64,000 nucleotides of DNA from Nectonema munidae (lineage: Eukaryota; Nematomorpha; Nectonematoida; Nectonematidae), in assembly GCA_030549495.1 (NCBI GenBank), contig JAUIRK010000931.1:310001-374000 (forward strand), written 5' to 3'. Of the stretch, positions 56,815 to 64,000 are shown one piece after another. The stretch's first letter is position 1. Each line of letters opens with the position of its first letter. Made by a program: the position numbers and the translations under genes. The notes beneath the pieces were generated by a model. It ran no database searches. It saw only the letters and a list, made by a program, of their open reading frames with translations, and was not told where the DNA came from.

Positions 56815-59800
56815 GTGAGAAGACAATTTTCTCTCATTTTTATTTCCATTTCATTATTGGAACGATCCATGAGCTAACTTGCTCTGTCTCTACATGTATC
56901 ATCTGCAGAATATTTATAGTGAATTACGAAGAGGTGTAATCTAAAGTTTGTAACCTGTTTTAGTAGGAAAAAATTACCTAAGCTTAGGAGTGTATTTTTC
57001 CCCCATATAAGATATATGGGCCTTATGTATCGGTTAATTTTGATGAAAAGAATTATCGCATGAAACTAGACGTTCTGTATATTCAAACTATAGATGGTAT
57101 GCAACTATCTTCCTCGCTATAATCGCAACGTTGTCTATTCTTCTTATATTGTGAATTTAATGATTATTGTCTCTAGCAATACCTTACTAGTATTTAAATT
57201 ATTTTTCTGAATATTTGTTTACACTGCTGAAAAACCCTGGTATACGGATTCCAATTTGTATTTTTGATTCCTAGAGTGGATGGGAGTGCTAAATACTTTT
57301 ATAAGAACTTCATAAATTTTTAAGTACTTATAGGTTTTACTCAATAGTATAACAGAAATTTTTTTTGGTATTTATTTATATTGGACTTTAGTGTTATATG
57401 AGTTTTGAGATGTTTTTTTTGACACATTTCACGCTGAGAATGTAAATATATATCCTCCGAACTTTGGATGCAGCACGATGAAAACTTGATGGCATAAAGA
57501 TGATTATTAAGAAAGGATAAAAGCGAAAATTTTTCCTTGCCTTATTTTGGAGGACTCTGTTTCCATAAATTTTTTTAAAGGTAATGAACAAAAAAGTTTT
57601 CTTACTTCTCATGAGCCTGGTTAGGTAATATAGATATTCTAAATTAATCACATGCCAATTTTCATACCAATAAGTAATCTATTATGACAGATCATAGAAT
57701 TCAACTCTCTTTTCAGTGTTCAACGCATGAAGGAGAAACCTGTTACGATCTCTGGTAGATAGCGACTACTAATTTATCTTGAAATAGTTATCTATGCTTT
57801 TATACTAATTAACGTGTATGTATATATACAATGTATGTTCAAACCCCCTAAAAGCAATCTATTAATATGATATATTAGATGATCCAGAGTATATATAACA
57901 GAACCTCATTATAACGTACGTAATTATATCAAGTTTCGATTTACAGTCATTTTGATTATAACGAAAATAAGACCCTAAAAGCATCATATTTTCAATATGC
58001 TTTGTGAAGAGATGCAGAGTTATATCATAAATGGTACTTTGATGTTCTCTAAAAATATATTACTAATGGTCACCTTCAACAAGCCGAAATTTTGAAAAAG
58101 ACTTTAAACGCGCATAATTTTACCATTTAGAGTCAATTGTGTTTGTGACGTTAATCCTGGTAAAAATCAAACGAGCTTTATTTTTAGGTTGTAGTATTCC
58201 TGCTGTCTATGATTTTTAGATTTAACAATGCTTATTCTTCAATATAAAAAGTTTATATATTAAACATGCACAATTTAGTCAAGAAAATATTTATCAATAA
58301 TTACAAAGATTCCAGAACAAATTTTGCAGTCAATATGATACACTATAGTAGTATATCAAAATGTAATTTTAAGAAGAAAAAAATGTCCTTTCTGTTTCGT
58401 TATTTATAATCGAGTTCTAACTTATAAAATATGTATGGAATGGAATCCTATATCTTTTTATATAGGATAAATGTGTTGTGTGAACTTGTATAAGTTTCGG
58501 TGTATGCTACTTCTAGTATACATTATAAACATCACGTGTAGTGTGCTAGACCACTTTATTCAGTGAATTCTAACCATGATTGCTTCTCTTGCTTTTTTGA
58601 TTTACTACTTTCATTGTATATAAAATTGTAATTTAGGTATGAATTTAAATTGTTACAAATTTCAAGGTCCCTCGCATTTTCCAATATTTCATTTGGATAA
58701 ATATAACATTGTTAATTTTGATAGCTTAAAAACTTACATTCAATATGCAGTGTGTTTAGGAATTCCAAATTAATTATTCAGTTCTTTATTGTGATTGGCC
58801 ATCGCTTCCCAAAAAAAATGATTTATACATACTATGTTATCTCCTATTTTAGTTACATTTTAATATAGTAGTTTTATTTTAGTATTAATTTTCAACCTTT
58901 TTTAATTGACTTAGATCAAAGTAACACGCGTAGCTCATATATTTGATCAAGTTTGCTCTCATATAAACATACAAGAGAGGCATATATTTGGTTTGTGTTT
59001 ACAAGTTCCATTACCTTCTTCTTTTTGTCCCGATGATGATAACAGATTCAGTGAAATTAGTAAGATTACTTTTTATGTATTTTCTATATTTTTATTACTC
59101 GAATGGACGCTTTCTGCCTGATATTATAATTACTTCATATGTGCATAAATACAACATATGGTTTCATGTGGCAATTGTGTCAAAAAACAGAAAAATTGAG
59201 TCTAAAATGAAGCTTAATCACGCGACTCTAGACCTGTTCACGGTTCGGGTGATTACCAATAAAATCGGCCTAATCCTTAATTTCTGTAGTTCAGTTGGAA
59301 TCAATCTAAAGACAGTCTAGTCCACTCCTGGTCTGGATATTATGAGGGCCGGACTGACTCTGACCGAAATTGGAACATGTGTGCCCAACACTTCATCAAT
59401 ACATTTCATAACTCGTTTTTATCATCGCGACCGAAAATGTATTATGTGATAATTATTATTGTGATTAATGATCAAGGCCTCCTAGCAATCAAGGTGTTTA
59501 CCTCTTGTATGATGAAGTGTTGTGTCATTAAATGGGAGTTGTGGGAAAGGCGTAACACCGTCTATTGATATAAATTCAATAGCTGTTAAACTCTATAAAA
59601 AAATTACAAAACCTTATAAATTGCCAAGCACAGATTTAGAGTGCAATATTTATATTAATAACATACAAGGCGTATCCAGGTAGGAGCTGTCAATCACCAC
59701 TCTCGGCTAAATGATTCAGATTAATATAATAGAATTTTAAAAATATTAACATTAAGTTACAATTATTTTGTCAATTTTCACTAGTCCTAGAACACTACTC

Positions 59801-62742
59801 TCTCTCTCTCTCTCTTTTACAGTTGACCGATGAAATAAATATGAGAAGCAATGTATAAATAGTAATATAGACATTCGCGCACTCCAGATTCCGACTGCCT
59901 ACCGGATTGCATAGTGTGACTACTTTTATTTATCCAAATTTTAATATTTTTAAAGTTACAGTGCACTTTAAATTTAAGACTGCAAAGAATTTCAATTTTT
60001 GGAAAACACGCAAAAAATATCCAAATATGTGCCAAAAGTTCTGAAAGAAAAGCATGGGAATGTATGTCTTTTCATAATATTTCAATCACAATACGCATTG
60101 CTTTGTTGTGTACATACAAAGTATAGCTGTAACATATTATTATTATTATTATGTTGTTTATTCAAATATGCATATTTTATTTCCTGCCTTCTCTCATTCT
60201 TCACATTGAAATTTTAGCTGATGTATCATATTCTTTCACATTTTGCACGTATCCATACCAATTCTATACCCTGTTCTGTTCTGAAATTTTGATTATATTT
60301 TGCACATTCAAACAAAGCACATTGTTATAAAATGCCAATTACAAAATTTTGTTCATCATTGTTTTGTTTTTCAGCGCCGAATTTGCTTATAAATTACCTC
60401 AAAACACAGTTCTTCTCTCAACTTTTTGATTCATTCTTCACTATATCTTTTTTGAAATATGCAACCAAATGTAAGAAACTCCTAAGTCTAAGGTCTTAAT
60501 TTCGATCGACACAGATCACGCCTTCTTGATGAATACACTGCACTATTACTTTTATACATATTGAAAGAATCACTGCACCGCTCTATTCAAATAAATGTAC
60601 AGCTAAAATTCTATATCAAAATACACAATATTTATTCTTTATTTTCTTATCCATTGTTCTAGATAAAATAGTTTATTCTTTTGGGCTTATGTGACTTAAA
60701 AGTCTTTTTTACGCTTTTTGCTATATTTATTACTAAAACCTATAACTCCTTTATATTTTTCATATTTTACAATTTCAAAACATTTTTAAAGACAAAAAAC
60801 TTGGAATACGTTGATTTGAATAGTTTTATTTTTTAAACAATTAAAGGAGGCGTGAATAGTTTGTCTAGTTTTTATTCTTCAGTTCGAATCTCAGCATTCT
60901 AATTTTCTGCATATAGTTAGATACAGCATTTTCCTATTTGTAAGTCAGAACACAATGCGTTATTTAAATGTACAGTATTAAAAATTATGTTTTTAATATA
61001 TTTATTTTAATTTTTGCTAGGGTCTTAATCCTATTTCAAAGCTTCCTATTTTCAAGATTTTTTTCCGTGTTAAATGCTACATTGAAACCTTTTCAAATCT
61101 TAGGTATATTTTTGAATCTTTTCATTTATTCCTTTAGTCGCAAAAAAGGAATATTTACGTTTTCAACACCCCAGATATAATTGCGTCTATTTTGATATTT
61201 GTTTTTAGGGATCCCGTGTGTAAGGAGCACTACTACTTGCAGATTAAGGAAAATTACCTGACTTACAACCAAGTGAATGAAGACAGCTGCTACATTCTTT
61301 CAGCGTATGCTCTTCAAACAGAACTAGGCAACTATAGTGAAGTGATAGCCAATTATTCACCCTATTTCCGTCCAAATCTTTTTTTTCCTTTGTGGGTATG
61401 CACATTAATCGATTCTCTTATCTTGGTCTGTTATCCCTTATATCGCAGGTTGTTGAGAGACGTGGCGAGCAGTATATCTTGGCTAACACACCCCGCTTAC
61501 ACATGGAGTTGAGAGATCTTTCTTGTTCGGAAGCGCAGTCCGAGTTCATTCAACGCGCGTCTCCGCTTCACGCAATGCATCTTTACTCCGTTTCCTCGCA
61601 AAAGCATACCCCATCTTTATCTTCCACGCCTTTTAGCGATATCCTAAGCGCCTCATACTTATGGATAGGCATATCTCCTTTCTTTTTGCAGTTCTTCCAA
61701 GTAAAAATGCCCTTACACCTTTTGTTCCATTTTTTTATTTTCGCACATACAAAATTCTACTCTGCGCCCACATTATACAATAAATCATGTTTCACATTTT
61801 GCACGTATTCATACCAATTCTATGCCCTGTTCTGAAATTTTGATTATATTTTTCAATTATATTATATTAATTATATTTAGCAATGAAAAAATTTATCATT
61901 GCAAACCCATCAAATATAAACACGTTTAATTTTATCAAAAACTAAACAATCTTATTCTTTAATATGTATACTTTTGAAATTAATAATATTACAAAATAAA
62001 TTAAAATTTATCATTGCAAAGTTAAATTACGTATATATTTACTTAAAGAAACTTTAATCTTGCTAATTTTTATGCAAGTTCTTCCAAAATCAATTTTTGT
62101 ATACACCGAACTAAAATGGCGTTCATTTTCACAACTTAAAATTATTGCAAATCTCGTATAACTGAAGAACATTTTTCACCAATAACAGGTTATTCACAGG
62201 AGTTTAATTCGATAAAAGAAGATTCAACATTCGTTTCATCACGAAATTCCAAAATATTTCTATAACAATTGCTTCTTTATTATAAGATGATTATCAAAAT
62301 ACCAACTATAAATCTTTTTAGATTTATATTTGCCGAAATGATAAAATTGGCTTGATTTAAATTCCTCATTTCTAGTATATATATTTTTTTCATTATAGCC
62401 AATCATAACCTCTTTTATCTTTCAAAATTAAAATGATCTGCTAAGTGATTTCATTACATAAAGTATCCGTTATTTCATTAACACACACATTTTTGTTTGT
62501 ATACCTAAGATACTTTTCTAATCCAAATTAATATTAGATCACAAAATTTTAAAATTTCTAAGGAATTATGATTTTTCAGTTTATTTTGTCAAAGTATCAT
62601 ACTTCAATTGATTCGCACTTATATAGCTAAGAAGTGTTTTTATTTTATCCTTATTTTTTTCTAACAGTATACAAATGCTTATCCTTCAAAAGTTCCTCTA
62701 TCAAAATTTGCCTGGAAGGATATTTCTCGATTACACAGCGAG
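56656..62742 (+). CDS. FRMD6: FRMD6/Willin-like FERM-domain protein (5' part of gene)
   Basis: FERM proteins link membranes to the cortical cytoskeleton; FRMD6 (Willin) and its relative Expanded act upstream of Hippo signalling. Exons seen: 56656-56814, about 59979-60061, 61021-61103, 61209-61395, 61449-61700 and 62668-62742; the last five join in consistent phases. They give the start of lobe F1 (YICVETLNKKHVFFVIQ), its end (FLENTQKISKYVPKVLKEKH), the F1-F2 strand (IFKIFFRVKCYIETFSNLRD), F2 (HYYLQIKENYLTYNQ; ILSAYALQTELGNYSE; FPLWVVERRGEQYILANTPR) and the start of F3 (YLWIGISPFFLQFFQ; KFAWKDISRLHSE). Order and motifs match FRMD6/FRMD1 closely. One F1 exon between 56815 and 59978 was not found, and the C-terminal half lies beyond the window. 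Confidence 0.83.
56815..59978. other. FRMD6-like intron(s), one exon not located
   Basis: AT-rich, transposon-poor. FRMD6 family proteins have about 25-30 more F1 residues here ('VCDLLRLKDCHLFGLSV'), so a short exon should exist. A (CT)n tract lies at 59799-59815. Confidence 0.45.
59979..60061 (+). CDS. FRMD6: FRMD6-like exon: end of F1 lobe
   Basis: Encodes CKEFQFLENTQKISKYVPKV then LKEKHGN before GTATGT. It aligns with the family's '[26 protein letters not shown]'. The acceptor TTTAAG at 59973-59978 is weak, so the start is approximate. Confidence 0.68.
60062..61020. other. FRMD6-like intron, nothing recognised
   Basis: AT-rich intron; acceptor TTTGCTAG at 61013-61020. Confidence 0.5.
61021..61103 (+). 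CDS. FRMD6: FRMD6-like exon: F1/F2 junction
   Basis: Begins in phase 0 after TTTGCTAG and ends in phase 2 before GTATAT. It encodes GLNPISKLPIFKIFFRVKCY then IETFSNLR, matching '[21 protein letters not shown]'. Confidence 0.8.
61209..61395 (+). CDS. FRMD6: FRMD6-like exon: F2 lobe
   Basis: Acceptor TTTTTAG at 61202-61208, donor GTATGC at 61396. It encodes DPVCKEHYYLQIKENYLTYN, then QVNEDSCYILSAYALQTELG and NYSPYFRPNLFFPLW, the family's 'EEAYFLLAAFALQADLGNF...YFEPEAYFPSW'. Confidence 0.9.
61449..61700 (+). CDS. FRMD6: FRMD6-like exon: F2 end and F3 start
   Basis: Follows a 53-base intron (61396-61448, GTATGC..TCGCAG) and ends before GTAAAA. VVERRGEQYILANTPRLHME then LSCSEAQSEFIQRASPLHAM and HLYSV match 'VVSKRGKDYILKHIPNMH..ASEAHLKYI..HYYRLY'. 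A serine/threonine-rich loop (SSQKHTPSLSSTPFSDILSA) is inserted before YLWIGISPFFLQFFQ. Confidence 0.87.
61701..62667. other. FRMD6-like intron, nothing recognised
   Basis: AT-rich; acceptor TTCTAACAG at 62659-62667. Confidence 0.5.
62668..62742 (+). CDS. FRMD6: FRMD6-like exon: F3 lobe strand
   Basis: 25 codons, phase 0 at both ends, donor GTATAC at 62743. It encodes YTNAYPSKVPLSKFAWKDIS then RLHSE, matching 'LLYDFPWTNVGKLVF'. Confidence 0.78.
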
Positions 62743-64000
62743 GTATACTTTTTTTGTCGTTATGCCCATCCAAACACAGTTGCATATCTTTTCAACATGT
62801 ATATTATTTAAAGAATAATCCTCCATAGCTGGACAAATGGTAGGGATGGATAGCCACGATTGCAGCCGACAACTTGTTGTCCTTGCATACAACTAAAGAC
62901 TCCATACTAACTATATACCACAAAGCTGTCTTTATTGTATTTAGTAGAATCTAGATGTGTAGAAATTGGTTTAGTCGCATGAACATGTTATTAGCGCTTC
63001 TATTGTAATTTTTGATGGCAAAAACGTGGTGCCAAAATTCCATCTACGAAAATTCGAGCCACGAAAAGGATAAAAAAAAATTAAAATAAAATAATCAAAA
63101 TGGGATTTTATCTGATATAAGGAAAAATAACGAATATAAAATAAACGGTTTTACAGTGGTTAGGATAAAGAAGACTAAAAAAAGATAAAAAGTTAATCAT
63201 TAAACCTAGCACGGAATAAATTTTATTCTAAAAAAGTTTAAAGTCTATCCTAGATACGTAGTAATTTTTCAGCACATGGCAGATTAAATAAGCGTATACC
63301 TAAGACTATAGCGACCATTATAGGAATATAACATCTGACAAGGGCTGAACCAAAAACATAAACTACCTAATAAACTTTTAATTTAACTAAATATAAGATA
63401 ATATGCGTATAGCAAACTGCGATTTTTTGATTTAAAATTGTACCCAAAGTTTTAAATTTTTGAGTAATTATTTAAGTATGCGTCCTCTTTGAACTTTCAT
63501 TATTCTCAATTACTTCGCGTCAGGTAATTTTTAATATCCTTCAATTTGTAATGGGGAGTTATTGTTTGAATTTTACAAAAGTGTGTTTAATCTCTGAAAT
63601 TATTGGAAATAATGGTTTCATTTGTGTCCTCTAAAAGAGTTTCAGAAAGGCAAATAAAATGTATACTTGCTTAGAAAACTGGGTCTTTTATTTGACTCTA
63701 TAGCTCTCGGAAACTAGGCAATTCTTAACAACTGGCTAACTAAACAATAATTTAAACTAACAGAACTATCTCCTTTTTGAAAATTTTCTCAAAGTCTTTT
63801 TGAGGCTTAATTTTCTGAGACCGAATTTTCTATTGTGAGTTTTCTGAGCGCACCTTTTATAACCATCCTCTCAACTATAACCTTACAAATATGTGTTATT
63901 TTATTCAAAGTCATTATTTATTTTAGTAGTAACTTGAATTTTTATAAGTATTTTATCAGTTTTTGATATATTAATCGAACTTCCACTTTATCAATGGTGT
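62743..64000. other. FRMD6-like intron to window end
   Basis: No further exon was recognised. The next one should encode the 'GKKFEI' strand of F3. Confidence 0.45.

Noticed and set aside
58988-59320. 110-residue frame as an exon of the FRMD6-like gene
   Set aside because: No FERM motif in the frame and no suitable splice pair in phase.
59641-59683. LECNIYINNIQGVSR as the missing F1 exon
   Set aside because: Good splice-like borders but no resemblance to the expected F1 sequence.
59979-60217. Open frame running on past the FRMD6-like exon
   Set aside because: Family resemblance ends at GKHGN-like residues before a GT donor at 60062; the rest is hydrophobic intron translation.
1-64000. CRISPR arrays, operons or bacterial defence systems
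   Set aside because: Spliced genes, polyadenylation signals and animal transposons show a eukaryotic nuclear genome; the tandem repeats have no spacer structure.

Overview
This is an AT-rich, intron-rich animal window. Invertebrate, probably arthropod, is my best guess: three animal-type genes and a dense load of DNA transposons in a very AT-rich background fit a crustacean such as a copepod. The sequence does not prove the species. Gene models below come from reading splice sites and conserved motifs by eye.

Three host genes are visible. (1) On the + strand, 252-20153, the last six exons of a mitochondrial elongation factor Tu (TUFM-like) gene, cut by the left window edge; its product delivers aminoacyl-tRNA to mitochondrial ribosomes. 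(2) On the - strand, 35235-25489, a complete three-exon gene for a 152-residue TPR protein that matches TTC32 in length and layout. (3) On the + strand, from 56656, the FERM-domain part of an FRMD6/Willin-like gene (Expanded-type, linked to the Hippo pathway), which runs past the right edge; one short F1 exon was not found. I see no functional link among the three.

The rest is mostly mobile DNA. The 10.9-kb EF-Tu intron at 385-11291 holds a very young antisense Ty3/Gypsy LTR element (1005-4803), an A+C-biased LINE relic, a 'TAGGGATGTGC' repeat, and a nearly intact hAT element (7315-10723) that landed in an older hAT. Later EF-Tu introns hold four TTAA-flanked piggyBac-type MITEs and a 478-bp hAT MITE. 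The TTC32 introns hold a tRNA-derived SINE, hAT relics, a Tigger/pogo relic and a piggyBac transposase scrap.

From 37.3 to 55.1 kb lies the most unusual structure: three large (2.3-4.7 kb) non-coding elements with TTAA targets, CCCTATTAGTGCTGG ends, G/C-homopolymer hairpins, and two internal satellite arrays (A and B), both with periods near 150 bp. Copy 1 sits in a pogo/Tigger transposase relic. Copy 2 sits inside the endonuclease region of a LINE, has an inverted core, and carries about 170 bp also found beside copy 3, 1.3 kb upstream of the FRMD6-like coding start. Older fragments of array B occur near 23.1-23.7, 50.6 and 52.5 kb. A Helitron-like 3' end lies at 50.4 kb. The right-hand 9 kb is gene territory with few recognisable repeats.
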